From Tannockella sp964372125 (GTDB lineage Bacteria > Bacillota_I > Bacilli_A > Erysipelotrichales > Coprobacillaceae), in contig CAYJPL010000013.1 of NCBI GenBank assembly GCA_964372125.1, forward strand, positions 1 to 54,954: DNA of 54,954 nucleotides. The letters are read 5' to 3'. Position 1 is the first letter of the stretch, and each line of letters opens with the position of its first letter. Shown here piece after piece: positions 8,434-17,906 of the stretch. The notes beneath the pieces are model-generated. The model was not told the DNA's origin and did not search any database. It saw only the letters and a list, made by a program, of their open reading frames with translations. The position numbers and the translations under genes were made by a program.

Positions 8434-9942
8434 GTTCTTATGTTGATTTCCTGTAGATTCTTTTAAAACAACATCATGTGCTCCACCTTCAACTATACTT
8501 GTTGATGAAACTAATGTAATTTTTGCTTTTTCTTGTAACTCAGGAATTGTTAATGATCCGCAATTACACATTGTTGATCTAATTTTACTTAATGTCAAAC
8601 CAACATTATCTTTAAGACTACCAGCATATGGTACATATGAATCAACACCTTCTTCAAAAGAAAGTTTAGAATCACCACCCATATCATAACGTTGCCAGTT
8701 ACGAGCACGAGCACTACCTTCACCCCAATATTCTTTCATGTATTGACCATTGATGCTTACTTTATTTGTTGGACTTTCATCAAATCTTGAGAAATATCTA
8801 CCAAGCATAATGAAGTCAGAACCCATTGCAAGAGCTAATGTCATATGATAATCATGTACGATACCACCATCACTACAAATTGGAATATAGATTCCAGTTT
8901 TTTCATAATATTCATCACGTGCTTTTGCAACTTCAATTGTTGCAGTCGCTTGTCCACGACCGATACCTTTTTGTTCACGAGTGATACAAATTGATCCACC
9001 ACCAATACCAACTTTAATAAAGTCAGCACCAGCATCAGCTAAAAAGTCAAAACCTTCTTTGTCTACAACATTCCCAGCTCCAATTTTTACTGTATCTCCG
9101 TATGTTTTACGTACCCATTCGATTGTAATCTTTTGCCACTCAGTGAATCCTTCACTTGAATCTATACATAATACATCAACACCCGCTTCTACTAGTGCAG
9201 GAACACGTGTTTCAAAATCTTTAGTATTAATACCTGCACCAACGATATAACGTTTTGAATCATCTAATAATTCATGTGGATTTGATTTTCTTGTTTCATA
9301 GTCTTTTCTAAATACAAAGTAACAAAGTGCTTGGTTTTCATCAACAATAGGTAATGCATTTAATTTATGTTCCCAGATTAAATCATTTGCATCTTTTAAA
9401 GTAATACCTTCTTTAGCACAAATTAGTTTTGAAAATGGTGTCATAAATTCAGTTACTGGTGTTGAGATATCCATTCTTGATACTCTATAATCTCTACCAG
9501 TTACAATTCCTAACAATTTCCCATTCGTTGCTCCGCCTTGAGTAACTGCCATTGTTGAATGTCCTGTTTTTTCTTTTAACGCTAATACATCTTTTAGAGT
9601 TGCATCTTCACTTAAATTTGAGTCAGATGCTACAAACCCTGCTTTATAATTCTTTACTTTTTTCACCATTGAAGCTTGATCTTCAATAGATTGTGATCCA
9701 TAAATAAATGATACTCCACCTTCTCTTGCAAGTGCAATTGCCATTGTATCATCAGATACTGCTTGCATGATTGCAGAAACTAGTGGTGTATTTAAAGTGA
9801 TTTTTGGTTCTTGACCTCTGTGAAACTTTACTAATGGTGTTTTTAAGCTAACGTTAGCTGGTTGACACTCTGTCGATGAATATCCAGGTACAATTAAGTA
9901 TTCATTAAACGTACGTGACGGTTCTTCAAAAAAATAAGCCAT
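8431..9942 (-). CDS. guaB: Inosine-5'-monophosphate dehydrogenase
   Basis: Oxidises IMP to XMP with NAD, the committing step of GMP synthesis. The 503-residue protein has the usual barrel interrupted by a CBS pair (about residues 110-225). The catalytic Cys is in GGGSICITREQ, followed by DGGI (phosphate binding) and the mobile flap with the Arg-Tyr dyad in RNWQRYD. The loop reads GIGGGSICITR rather than the more common GIGPGSICTTR, and the flap YWGEGSARARNW is longer than usual, so it is a divergent subgroup. It is transcribed alone from a strong promoter. Confidence 0.92.
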   Translation of the reverse strand: MAYFFEEPSRTFNEYLIVPGYSSTECQPANVSLKTPLVKFHRGQEPKITLNTPLVSAIMQAVSDDTMAIALAREGGVSFIYGSQSIEDQASMVKKVKNYKAGFVASDSNLSEDATLKDVLALKEKTGHSTMAVTQGGATNGKLLGIVTGRDYRVSRMDISTPVTEFMTPFSKLICAKEGITLKDANDLIWEHKLNALPIVDENQALCYFVFRKDYETRKSNPHELLDDSKRYIVGAGINTKDFETRVPALVEAGVDVLCIDSSEGFTEWQKITIEWVRKTYGDTVKIGAGNVVDKEGFDFLADAGADFIKVGIGGGSICITREQKGIGRGQATATIEVAKARDEYYEKTGIYIPICSDGGIVHDYHMTLALAMGSDFIMLGRYFSRFDESPTNKVSINGQYMKEYWGEGSARARNWQRYDMGGDSKLSFEEGVDSYVPYAGSLKDNVGLTLSKIRSTMCNCGSLTIPELQEKAKITLVSSTSIVEGGAHDVVLKESTGNQHKN

Positions 9943-9961
9943 ATTTCTCTCCTTTAACTTT

Positions 9962-10014
9962 GATAATATTAAATTATTATCCTAAATTATATTTTTTTAT
10001 ATAGCATAAGTCAA
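9962..10014 (-). promoter_or_regulatory. guaB promoter with leader palindrome
   Basis: TTGACT (10009-10014), a 17-base spacer and a perfect TATAAT (9986-9991) read on the minus strand. Just downstream, GATAATA and TATTATC form an inverted repeat (9962-9981) at about the transcription start, a possible operator. AAAGGAGAG precedes the ATG. Confidence 0.7.
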
Positions 10015-10021
10015 CAAATTT

Positions 10022-10345
10022 CTACATTAATTGATTATTTATTTGTGTATTAATTTGTTGTAACAAAACATCTACTTCTTCTTTCAAATATAAATAGTTT
10101 ACAATCATTGGGTGATTATCATAATACGCTTTTAATTCTTTGTATTCTTTTATTGTTTTTTCTACATCATCATGGTTATTTGCACGTTTATTTACAATTA
10201 CTTTTTGCATACCTTTGATGGTATTATCAAGTTCTTGTAATTTAGTATTTAATAGCAGTTTTTTTTCAACTTCTTGAAATTCTTTTACAACTGGTTGTTG
10301 TAAAATCCACTCATTTAGCTTGCTAGCTATCTCAATACTATTCAA
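10022..10345 (-). CDS. ymcA: YlbF/YmcA family protein (RicA-like)
   Basis: A 107-residue all-helical protein directly after miaB, as ymcA follows ymcB(miaB) in Bacillus. There YmcA (RicA) forms a complex with YlbF and YaaT that directs RNase Y. The match is by length, helical heptad-like pattern and position. It overlaps the end of miaB by 8 bases and is therefore coupled. The protein has no cysteine and is shorter than the Bacillus form, which carries C-terminal Cys ligands for an iron-sulfur cluster, so that cluster cannot form the same way here. Confidence 0.8.
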   Translation of the reverse strand: MNSIEIASKLNEWILQQPVVKEFQEVEKKLLLNTKLQELDNTIKGMQKVIVNKRANNHDDVEKTIKEYKELKAYYDNHPMIVNYLYLKEEVDVLLQQINTQINNQLM

Positions 10346-11780
10346 CTGCTTTACCTTTCAATGCCCATGTGTTTGCCTCTAATACTTTTACTTTTACAAT
10401 TTGTCCAATTGAAGAAACATCACCTTTGAAATTTATTAACTTTTGATGAGCTGTATATCCACTAAGCATCGTATCATCTTTCTTTGAAGTTCCTTCAACT
10501 AACACATCAACCACTTGATTTAAGAAGCGTTGGTTATTTTCTAGTGCATACTTATTTACTGCATCATTTAATGTATATAATCGTTGATCTTTTTCGCTTT
10601 TTTCAATATCATCTTCCATTTTTGCTGCTGGTGTACCTTCTCTTGGTGAATAGATAAATGTATACGCTAAATCATACTTACATTCATGATATAGAGATAA
10701 CGTATCTTCATATTGTTCATTAGTTTCACCTGGGAAACCGACAATTATATCGGTAGTTATAGTACAATCAGGAATACGTTTTTTTATTTTATGGAATAAC
10801 TCTAAATATTGCTCTCTTCCATAACGACGCCCCATACGTTTTAATACTTCACCATTTCCAGATTGAACTGGTAAATGAATGGCTGGCATGATATTTGGAT
10901 ATTTAGCAATAATATCAATCATATCATCACTAAAATCCCATGGATGACTTGTTGTAAAGCGAATACGTGGAATATTTGTTTTTGCGACATCTTTTAACAA
11001 GCTTGCAAAATCATATTCATTTTCCAAATCCTTACCATAGCTATTAACATTTTGACCTAATAAGGTGATTTCTTTATAACCACTATTCACAAGTTCATTT
11101 ACTTCTTCTAATATATCACTTGCTTGTCTAGACCTTTCTTTTCCTCGTGTATAAGGTACAATACAGTATGTACAAAACTTATTACAACCATACATAATAT
11201 TTACCCATGCCTTACTATTGTGAGCACGTGTTACTGGAGTATTTTCAATAACGTCACCTTCTTTTGACCAAACTTCAATAATCATTTCTTTAGCATATAA
11301 TGATTGTTGAACTAATTCTGGTAAACGATGGATATTGTGAGTACCAAATATTAAATCTAAATGAGGATGCTTTTCTAGAATACGGTTGATCACAACTTCT
11401 TCTTGTGCCATACAACCACAAATCGCAAATAATAGGTTTGGATTTGTTTTCTTTAAATTTTTAACATATCCAACTTTTCCAAACACTTTTTCTTCTGCGT
11501 TTTCACGTATTGCACATGTATTTAAAACAATGAAATCAGCATCTTTAATTTCATCTGTTTTAGTATATTGCATCATCTCTAAAATACCAGATAATGTTTC
11601 ACTATCTCTTTCGTTAGCCTGACACCCGTATGTTTGGATAAAATATTTTTTTCCTTGTCCAATTGTTACCACTTCTGATGGTACATGAAATGCTTGATCA
11701 TACCTTTGTGTGGGATCATTGCTGCGTTTTTTTGCCTCTTGCATTGAGGGTTTATTAAAATAATTACTATAATCTTTCAT
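10338..11780 (-). CDS. miaB: tRNA-2-methylthio-N6-dimethylallyladenosine synthase MiaB
   Basis: A radical-SAM methylthiotransferase that adds the 2-methylthio group to i6A37, the product of MiaA. The 480 residues show the three N-terminal cluster cysteines (QTYGCQANERDSE, NTCAIRENAEEK, CGCMAQEE), the radical-SAM motif GCNKFCTYCIVPYTRG and a C-terminal TRAM-like part. It forms an operon with the overlapping ymcA. A minus-strand terminator lies upstream of its start, so transcription from the ymdB side probably ends before it. Confidence 0.96.
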   Translation of the reverse strand: MKDYSNYFNKPSMQEAKKRSNDPTQRYDQAFHVPSEVVTIGQGKKYFIQTYGCQANERDSETLSGILEMMQYTKTDEIKDADFIVLNTCAIRENAEEKVFGKVGYVKNLKKTNPNLLFAICGCMAQEEVVINRILEKHPHLDLIFGTHNIHRLPELVQQSLYAKEMIIEVWSKEGDVIENTPVTRAHNSKAWVNIMYGCNKFCTYCIVPYTRGKERSRQASDILEEVNELVNSGYKEITLLGQNVNSYGKDLENEYDFASLLKDVAKTNIPRIRFTTSHPWDFSDDMIDIIAKYPNIMPAIHLPVQSGNGEVLKRMGRRYGREQYLELFHKIKKRIPDCTITTDIIVGFPGETNEQYEDTLSLYHECKYDLAYTFIYSPREGTPAAKMEDDIEKSEKDQRLYTLNDAVNKYALENNQRFLNQVVDVLVEGTSKKDDTMLSGYTAHQKLINFKGDVSSIGQIVKVKVLEANTWALKGKAVE

Positions 11781-11829
11781 TCTTACACCTACTTTTCCTA
11801 CTTATTATATCAAATTTTTAGAAATGTGC

Positions 11830-11855
11830 TATAAAAAAAACAAGGCATTTGCCTT
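11830..11855 (-). terminator. Terminator after the 78-residue unknown gene
   Basis: On the minus strand AAGGC-AAAT-GCCTT (11842-11855) is followed by G and eight T. Confidence 0.75.
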
Positions 11856-11859
11856 ATTT

Positions 11860-12096
11860 TTAGTATGTTCCTTCTGGTGCGATAGAAAAATATAAAATTT
11901 TCCCTTCTGGTGTACCTTTAAAGATTGATTTACAGTGATCTGCTGCTTCTTGGGCCCCTAGTTCTGTTTCACAATCCATATACGCTCTAATTCCTACTAC
12001 TTTGTCTAAAGATACTTTAACTTTATCATCACTATATCCATCAAAAAAGTCAGTTAATTTCTTTACTTGTCCAGTAGACATCATTAATTTTACCAT
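11860..12096 (-). CDS. Small protein of unknown function, between ymdB and miaB
   Basis: A 78-residue protein with a good AGGAGG ribosome-binding site 8 bases before its ATG and its own terminator, so it is very probably expressed. I do not recognise the family. Predicted order is helix (VKKLTDFFDGY), strand (DKVKVSLDKV), strand (GIRAYMDC), helix (GAQEAADHCKSIF) and strand (GKILYFSIAPEG), a small alpha/beta fold with two Cys. In Bacillus the spoVS gene lies in the equivalent position after ymdB, but the sequence shows no SpoVS hallmark. Confidence 0.7.
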   Translation of the reverse strand: MVKLMMSTGQVKKLTDFFDGYSDDKVKVSLDKVVGIRAYMDCETELGAQEAADHCKSIFKGTPEGKILYFSIAPEGTY

Positions 12097-12169
12097 TATC
12101 TATTCCTCCTAATGTACCAATATTATACATTATTTATCTAAAAAATGAAACTGTTTTCAATTTTAGAAA

Positions 12170-12943
12170 TTAAAACCTATGATCATCGTTAATCATGATT
12201 CTCTCAATTGATTCAATAGCAGAATCATTAAATGTTAAAACAACTGCACTAAGTTGGCCACTGCCATCTGCAATTTTAAACGGGGCACTAAACCCTTTCA
12301 TACGTGTAATAATTCCATCTAGTTCACATCCAATTGCAGACATATAAGGACCTGTCATTCCTACATCTGTTATAAATGCACATTTACCTTCAAGGATCTT
12401 TTCATCAGCAGTTTGAACGTGTGTATGTGTCCCTAGTACTGCATCTACTTTATCTTTTACATAATAAGCAAAAGCTATTTTTTCACTAGTTGCCTCGCCA
12501 TGATAATCAATAATATGGAAGTCGTGTTCTAAATCTAAATACTTGTCGATTTCTTCAATTGGATTACTACAACGATTGTCCATAAATGCACTTCCAAGCA
12601 TATTTGTAATTCGCAATTTTTTACCATTAACACTAAATACACGCGACTTTACCCCTGGCAGTGCCACTGGCTGATTTGCAGGAACTACTAGTAAACTTGC
12701 TTCATCAATGTAATCAAATAACTCTTTTTTGTCAAATGTATGGTTTCCCATAGTCATTGCTTGTACTCCTAAAAATTGTAACTCATCGTAGTGTTTTTTT
12801 AACAGCCCTTTTCCATGACTTACATTTTCACAGTTCGCTATTACAAAATCAATATTATATTTTGATTTAATTCTATGTAAATAGTCCTCAACCATTTCTC
12901 TTCCTGGTGAACCCATAATATCACCAATAAATAATACTTTCAT
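12170..12943 (-). CDS. ymdB: YmdB-type metallophosphoesterase
   Basis: A 257-residue calcineurin-like phosphoesterase of the YmdB (TIGR00282) group. Members hydrolyse 2',3'-cyclic nucleotides and influence motility and biofilm genes in Bacillus. Metal ligands are in IGDIMG (Asp8), ANCENVSHGKG, MGNHTFDKKE, IDYHGEATSEK and GTHTHVQTADE. It sits directly downstream of rny, as in Bacillus. A terminator hairpin in the 39-base gap suggests it receives only part of the rny transcript. GGAGG precedes the ATG. Confidence 0.93.
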   Translation of the reverse strand: MKVLFIGDIMGSPGREMVEDYLHRIKSKYNIDFVIANCENVSHGKGLLKKHYDELQFLGVQAMTMGNHTFDKKELFDYIDEASLLVVPANQPVALPGVKSRVFSVNGKKLRITNMLGSAFMDNRCSNPIEEIDKYLDLEHDFHIIDYHGEATSEKIAFAYYVKDKVDAVLGTHTHVQTADEKILEGKCAFITDVGMTGPYMSAIGCELDGIITRMKGFSAPFKIADGSGQLSAVVLTFNDSAIESIERIMINDDHRF

Positions 12944-12955
12944 ATACTTACCTCC

Positions 12956-12985
12956 TAAAAAAAGACAGGTGTAGCACCCGTCTTA
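12956..12985 (-). terminator. Terminator between rny and ymdB
   Basis: On the minus strand AAGACGGGTG-CTA-CACCTGTCTT forms a 10-pair stem with one G-T wobble, followed by T residues. The rny stop codon lies at its 5' base and the ymdB ribosome-binding site lies directly after it. Confidence 0.65.
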
Positions 12986-14536
12986 TTTTGCGATTTCGCT
13001 TGCACGAACTTCACGAATAACCGTTACTTTAATATGTCCTGGATATGCAAGTTCTTCTTCAATTTTTTGTTTAATATCACGTGCAATTTTATGACTTTGC
13101 ATATCATCAACCTTATTAGGTTTGACAATAATACGCACTTCACGTCCAGCTTGAATAGCAAATACTTTATCAACACCATCAAAAGATTTTGCCATTTGCT
13201 CAAGTTTTTCTAAACGTTGAATATAGTTTTCAATTGTTTCACTACGACTTCCTGGTCTTGCAGCAGATAGTGTATCGGCAGCAGCAACAAGAATAGATAT
13301 AATACTTGTTGTTGGCACATCACCATGATGTGATTCAATTGCATTAATTACAGTTGCATTTTCACCATGTTTCTTAGCGTATTTTGCCCCTAATTCTACA
13401 TGGCTTCCTTCTTTTTCATGATCCATTGCTTTTCCAATGTCATGCAATAAACCAGCTCTACGAGCTAATTGTTGGTTAAGTCCAAGCTCAGCAGCCATAA
13501 TTCCAGCTAAATGCGCAACCTCTAGTGAATGTTGCAATGCATTTTGTCCATAACTTGTACGGTACTTTAACTTTCCTAATTGCTTAATAATACCTAAATC
13601 AATTTTAGAAATACCAAGTTCAAATGCAGCATCCTCACCAGTTTTTCGTATTACTTCGCCAAGTTCCGCTTTTGTTTTTTCTACTACTTCTTCAATACGA
13701 CCTGGTTGGATACGTCCATCGCGAATTAATGTTTCTAATGATAATCTTGCGATTTCACGACGTACAGGATCAAAACACGAAAGCGTAATTGCTTCTGGTG
13801 TATCATCAATAATTAAATCTACCCCAGTTGATTGCTCAATTGCTTTAATATTACGACCTTCACGCCCAATAATGCGACCTTTCATTTCTTCACTTGGAAG
13901 TGCTACTACACTAACTGTTCTTTCAACCGTTTCTTCTTGTGCATAACGATTAATTGCATTAGCAATAATATCTCTCGATATCATAGATGCTTTTGATTTT
14001 GCATCTTGTTCTTGTTCTTTAATATACGCAGTCATTTCTGTAGCCATTTTTGCTTCTACTTGCTTAAATAACTCGTCTTTAGCTTCCATCGCAGACATTG
14101 CTGCAATTTTTTCTAACTCGCCAATTTTGGCATCAATTTTCTCTTGCAATACAGCATCTTTTTTTGCCAATTGCACTTCTTTCTCTTCTAATTGTTGTAC
14201 TTTTTGAGTTAAATTTTCCTCTTTACCTTGTACTGTAATATCTCTACGATCGATGTTTTTCTCTCTTTGAGCTAATTTATTTTCTAATTCTCCAATTTCC
14301 GCTTTATGAATTTTAATTTCTTTTTCAGCTTCTAATTTTAGTTCGTATGCTTGTGTTTTTGCATCTAAAGTAGCTTCTTTAACGATATTACTTGCTTTTG
14401 TGTTTGCTTCGTCAATAATTCCTTGTGCTGAATTTGTTGCTTTAGCAAGTTTTAATTTTACAATGATAATATGTATGAAAATCCCAACTGCAACAGCTAG
14501 AATATGAGTAAGAATAGAGATAGATAATTCACCCAT
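12983..14536 (-). CDS. rny: Ribonuclease Y
   Basis: Membrane-anchored endoribonuclease that starts mRNA decay. The 517 residues have one N-terminal membrane span (about 6-26), a long charged coiled coil (about 30-200), a KH domain with IIGREGRNIKAIE, and an HD domain with HSLEVAHLAG and RRAGLLHDIGKAMDHE that holds the catalytic His-Asp pair. GGAGGAG precedes the ATG. It is followed by ymdB, and the RicA-like ymcA lies about 2.6 kb further along the same strand. Confidence 0.97.
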   Translation of the reverse strand: MGELSISILTHILAVAVGIFIHIIIVKLKLAKATNSAQGIIDEANTKASNIVKEATLDAKTQAYELKLEAEKEIKIHKAEIGELENKLAQREKNIDRRDITVQGKEENLTQKVQQLEEKEVQLAKKDAVLQEKIDAKIGELEKIAAMSAMEAKDELFKQVEAKMATEMTAYIKEQEQDAKSKASMISRDIIANAINRYAQEETVERTVSVVALPSEEMKGRIIGREGRNIKAIEQSTGVDLIIDDTPEAITLSCFDPVRREIARLSLETLIRDGRIQPGRIEEVVEKTKAELGEVIRKTGEDAAFELGISKIDLGIIKQLGKLKYRTSYGQNALQHSLEVAHLAGIMAAELGLNQQLARRAGLLHDIGKAMDHEKEGSHVELGAKYAKKHGENATVINAIESHHGDVPTTSIISILVAAADTLSAARPGSRSETIENYIQRLEKLEQMAKSFDGVDKVFAIQAGREVRIIVKPNKVDDMQSHKIARDIKQKIEEELAYPGHIKVTVIREVRASEIAK

Positions 14537-14596
14537 ATCTTCTCCTCCATCATTTCTATTATGTGATAGGCATCTATTTCACGATACCTACATAAA

Positions 14597-14625
14597 ATTA
14601 TATATTAAAATGTGTTTTAATACAA
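14597..14625 (-). promoter_or_regulatory. rny promoter
   Basis: TTGTAT (14620-14625), a 17-base spacer and TATAAT (14597-14602) read on the minus strand. The leader of about 55 bases can form an 8-pair stem with one wobble (TAGGTATC with GATGCCTA) before the ribosome-binding site. Confidence 0.6.
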
Positions 14626-14722
14626 CACAAAACAAAAAGTTTGAATCAAAAAGAAATTTACAAATCCATTCTATGATATACCATTTGATTATTTTTGTAT
14701 TCAATAGAATAAAAACACTACC

Positions 14723-15247
14723 TTAGCAGTGCTTGATAAATTCATCTTTTGTAATTGAAAAAAAACAATCATTTAATATTTTTCCACGCTTCAAGTCAAT
14801 TGCATGTCGCAATGTACCTTCATGTTTAAAGTTTAACTTTTGTAGTAGCGCCTTAGAAGCCAGGTTGCTATCAAATACTCTAGCACTTACAATATCAGCC
14901 TCTTTAAACATAAACAAATAGTTTATAAATTCGCGTAACGCCTCATACATATATCCTTTTCTTGCATATTGTTGCCCCAAAAAATAACTAATCATTTCAC
15001 TTTTCACACCGTGACGAAACACATCAGTTCCAGATTCCACTGAACCAATCATTTTCCCTGTTTCCTTATCAATTAAGAAAAATACTCCTTTGTTCTCAAT
15101 GAATTTAGTTATTTCTTTAATACCCTCTTCTTTACTAATTGTAGGCATTGGATTGAATTGTAAAAAAAACTCCTGATTACGTAGCTCAACATAGTCTTCA
15201 ATATAGTCAATTGACGGTTCTATAAATATAAGTCTATTTGTTTCCAT
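14723..15247 (-). CDS. GNAT family N-acetyltransferase (RimJ/RimL-like)
   Basis: A 174-residue protein beginning METNRLIF, a start typical of RimJ/RimL-type acetyltransferases. This ATG (15245-15247) is chosen over an upstream in-frame start because AAGGAG lies 11 bases before it. The acetyl-CoA binding region is around LGQQYARKGYMYEALREF, followed by the usual ARVFDSNLASKALLQKLNF segment where an Asn/Ser and helix close the site. The substrate is unknown. It is divergent from the small membrane protein gene at 15315. Confidence 0.88.
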   Translation of the reverse strand: METNRLIFIEPSIDYIEDYVELRNQEFFLQFNPMPTISKEEGIKEITKFIENKGVFFLIDKETGKMIGSVESGTDVFRHGVKSEMISYFLGQQYARKGYMYEALREFINYLFMFKEADIVSARVFDSNLASKALLQKLNFKHEGTLRHAIDLKRGKILNDCFFSITKDEFIKHC

Positions 15248-15314
15248 AATATACTCACTCCTTATAGCCAAGTATACCACATGCGTGATATCATGTATAT
15301 ATAGGAGGGATATT

Positions 15315-15638
15315 ATGGACTATTTCGGATTTGTATTTACCATAGCATTGTCATTAATTTGTTTTATTATTTCATACTTCCAATTCCATGAAAGAGGAAT
15401 ACTTTTAAATAATGCATATATTTATTTGCCAATGAAAGATCGTGAAAATTTATATAAAAAACCATATTATTTTCAGAGTGGGACAGTGTTTTTGTTACTA
15501 GGTATTATGTTTTTGATAACAAGTTTAGAAATCATATTTTTGACAACATGGCTAATGTATTTTGTATTTATAGATTTTATACTTGTAATTTGTTACGCAA
15601 TTGTATCAACGGTTCACATTAAAAAGAGTGGCTACTAA
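15315..15638 (+). CDS. Small membrane protein, DUF3784-like
   Basis: A 107-residue protein with three predicted membrane spans (about 5-22, 56-72 and 78-98) and a connecting region with an ERG...LNNAY pattern, which recalls DUF3784-type proteins. The start at 15315 is supported by AGGAGGG seven bases upstream. No enzymatic motif is present and the role is unknown. It is a single-gene unit with its own terminator. Confidence 0.65.
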   Translation: MDYFGFVFTIALSLICFIISYFQFHERGILLNNAYIYLPMKDRENLYKKPYYFQSGTVFLLLGIMFLITSLEIIFLTTWLMYFVFIDFILVICYAIVSTVHIKKSGY

Positions 15639-15655
15639 TCGTAGTCACTTTTTTA
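15627..15655 (+). terminator. Terminator after the small membrane protein
   Basis: AGTGGCTAC (15627-15635) pairs with GTAGTCACT (15641-15649), with one wobble, and is followed by six T. Confidence 0.8.
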
Positions 15656-15698
15656 TTACCTGCATTGCTAATATAATATCTTTATATAAATAAAGATA

Positions 15699-16454
15699 CT
15701 ATTTATTTTTCTTTACTGACCTAGTCGCAAAGAAACAAGGAATATTTAAATCATGTAACTTTCCCTCACCATTTGTGTCTTCATATAAATCAGTTAGCAC
15801 GAACCCTGCCTCTAACTGACCACCAATTTGCTCTTCTAATGTATGTGAAAATTGTACACCATCATTATCTTTTTCCAACATTTTCATTTGCTTTGCATTT
15901 TTCAATGGATTAAATGGGAATGTATTTTCGATTTTTTCTTCATCATTTGTCATAAAATTAACACCATTATCTAATCCAGAAACTAAAATTCCACCGTATT
16001 TTAAAATACGGTAACATTCCTTGAAAATTGATTTTACATCTTCGACATAGCAGTTAGATACTGGATGAAAAATGATATCAAAACTTTCATCTTCAAATGG
16101 CAATTTTTTTGTCATATCGTAGTGAACAATATTAATTGTGTACCCTTCTCTTTTAGAAATAGGTTCCTCAGATTCTAATTGTTTTTTTGAGTAATCAAGT
16201 ACTGTACATTTTGCATTTAATGCTGAAAAGATTGGCATTTGCTGACCACCGCCAGATGCTAGCCCCAAAATATGTAGATTCTCGATGGAAGATGGAAACC
16301 AATGATTGGGCATCGTTTTTGTAGGTGTAAGGTATACTCCCCATTTTCCTTTTTTTGCATCACTATATTCTTTACTTGTAATCGGTATACCCCATTTCCA
16401 ACCACCTTCTACCCAGCTATCAATTGTATTTGAGTTTATTTCTTGGTATTTCAT
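15699..16454 (-). CDS. Class I SAM-dependent methyltransferase
   Basis: A 251-residue protein with the SAM-binding motif ILGLASGGGQQMPIFSAL, a second acidic strand (CTVLDYSKKQ), motif IV-like DIIFHPVSNCYVED and the post-motif RILKYGGILVSG. This is the order expected of the UbiE/Methyltransf_11 type. The substrate is not evident. It is transcribed alone, convergent with the small membrane gene. Confidence 0.88.
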   Translation of the reverse strand: MKYQEINSNTIDSWVEGGWKWGIPITSKEYSDAKKGKWGVYLTPTKTMPNHWFPSSIENLHILGLASGGGQQMPIFSALNAKCTVLDYSKKQLESEEPISKREGYTINIVHYDMTKKLPFEDESFDIIFHPVSNCYVEDVKSIFKECYRILKYGGILVSGLDNGVNFMTNDEEKIENTFPFNPLKNAKQMKMLEKDNDGVQFSHTLEEQIGGQLEAGFVLTDLYEDTNGEGKLHDLNIPCFFATRSVKKNK

Positions 16455-16561
16455 ACACTTATCCCCCTCTAAATCATTTGTATAATAGTATATATATCAT
16501 AAGTTTATGTGGAATAATACGAAAAATCAATACTAGTCATTCAATATTCTATAAAGGATAC

Positions 16562-16589
16562 AAAAAAAGCAGATACAAATGTATCCACT
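16562..16589 (-). terminator. Enolase terminator
   Basis: On the minus strand AGTGGATAC-ATTT-GTATCTGCT (two wobble pairs) is followed by a run of T residues. Confidence 0.75.
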
Positions 16590-16602
16590 TTTCTATATAT
16601 GA

Positions 16603-17889
16603 TTATTTTACTTGGTAAAATGCATCTTTCCCTAAGTATTTCGCAGAAGTTCCTAAAGATTCTTCAATACGTAATAATTGGTTGTATTTTGCAATACGGT
16701 CAGTTCTTGATGCAGAACCAGTTTTGATTTGACCAGCATTTAATGCTACTGCTAAATCAGCGATTGTAGTATCTTCACTTTCTCCTGAACGGTGAGAAAT
16801 TACAGCTGTATAGTTAGCTTGTTTAGCCATTTCGATTGCTTCAATTGTTTCTGTTAATGTACCGATTTGGTTAACTTTGATTAAGATTGAGTTCGCCATA
16901 CCTTGTTCAATACCAGTTTTTAAACGTTTAGTGTTTGTTACAAAGAAGTCATCTCCAACTAATTGTACTTTTTCACCTAATTTTTCAGTTAAGTATTTCC
17001 ATCCAGCTTCATCATCTTGATCTAATCCATCTTCGATTGAAATGATTGGGTATTTATCGCATAATTCAGCATAGAAATCTACTAATTCGTTTGATGTAAA
17101 TGTTTTATTGTTTTCTCCAGCTAAAACATATTTACCATCTTTGTAGAATTCACTACTAGCTACGTCCATAGCAAGTAATACATCAGTTCCTGGTTTGTAT
17201 CCAGCATTTTCGATAGCAGTCATGATTGTTTTTAATGCTTCTTCATTGCTTGATAAGTTAGGAGCAAATCCACCTTCGTCACCTACAGCAGTTTGCATTC
17301 CCATACCTTTTAATACTTTCTTTAAGCTATGGAAGATTTCAACACCCATACGTAAAGCTTCTCTAAAAGAGTCAGCTCCTACTGGCATGATCATGAATTC
17401 TTGGAAATCTACTGAGTTATCAGCATGTTCCCCACCATTGATGATGTTCATCATTGGAGTTGGTAATACGTGAGCATTAACACCACCGATATAACGGTAT
17501 AATGGCATATTTAATGCATCAGCTGCTGCTCTAGCTACTGCTAAAGAAACACCTAAGATTGCGTTAGCTCCTAAAACTTCTTTGTTTGCAGTACCATCAA
17601 GTTCGATCATTTTGTAATCGATTCCTCTTTGATCTAATGCACACATTCCTTGTAATGCAGGTGCAATTGTGTTCTTAACGTTTTCAACAGCAGTTAATAC
17701 ACCAGCTCCACCATATCTTGGGTTGTCACGATCACGTAATTCTAACGCTTCGTAGATCCCAGTAGATGCACCACTTGGTACGATAGCTAAACCTTTAGCT
17801 CCGTTTTCTAAGATTACTTCAACTTCTACAGTTGGATTCCCTCTTGAATCCAATACTTCTCTTGCAATAATATTTTTAATTTTACTCAT
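16603..17889 (-). CDS. eno: Enolase
   Basis: Converts 2-phosphoglycerate to phosphoenolpyruvate in glycolysis. The 428 residues are full length, with PSGASTGIYEALELRD, the acid/base region GDEGGFAPN, metal ligands in LAMDVASSEFY, SIEDGLDQDD and GDDFFVTN, and the catalytic Lys loop followed by SHRSGESEDTTIADL. It is transcribed alone, not with other glycolytic genes. Its codon use looks more regular than its neighbours, consistent with high expression. Confidence 0.98.
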   Translation of the reverse strand: MSKIKNIIAREVLDSRGNPTVEVEVILENGAKGLAIVPSGASTGIYEALELRDRDNPRYGGAGVLTAVENVKNTIAPALQGMCALDQRGIDYKMIELDGTANKEVLGANAILGVSLAVARAAADALNMPLYRYIGGVNAHVLPTPMMNIINGGEHADNSVDFQEFMIMPVGADSFREALRMGVEIFHSLKKVLKGMGMQTAVGDEGGFAPNLSSNEEALKTIMTAIENAGYKPGTDVLLAMDVASSEFYKDGKYVLAGENNKTFTSNELVDFYAELCDKYPIISIEDGLDQDDEAGWKYLTEKLGEKVQLVGDDFFVTNTKRLKTGIEQGMANSILIKVNQIGTLTETIEAIEMAKQANYTAVISHRSGESEDTTIADLAVALNAGQIKTGSASRTDRIAKYNQLLRIEESLGTSAKYLGKDAFYQVK

Positions 17890-17906
17890 AATTTACCTCC
17901 GAATGT

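Noticed and set aside
11860..12096. SpoVS
   Set aside because: Position after ymdB fits, but the sequence lacks the SpoVS pattern and cannot be assigned to it.
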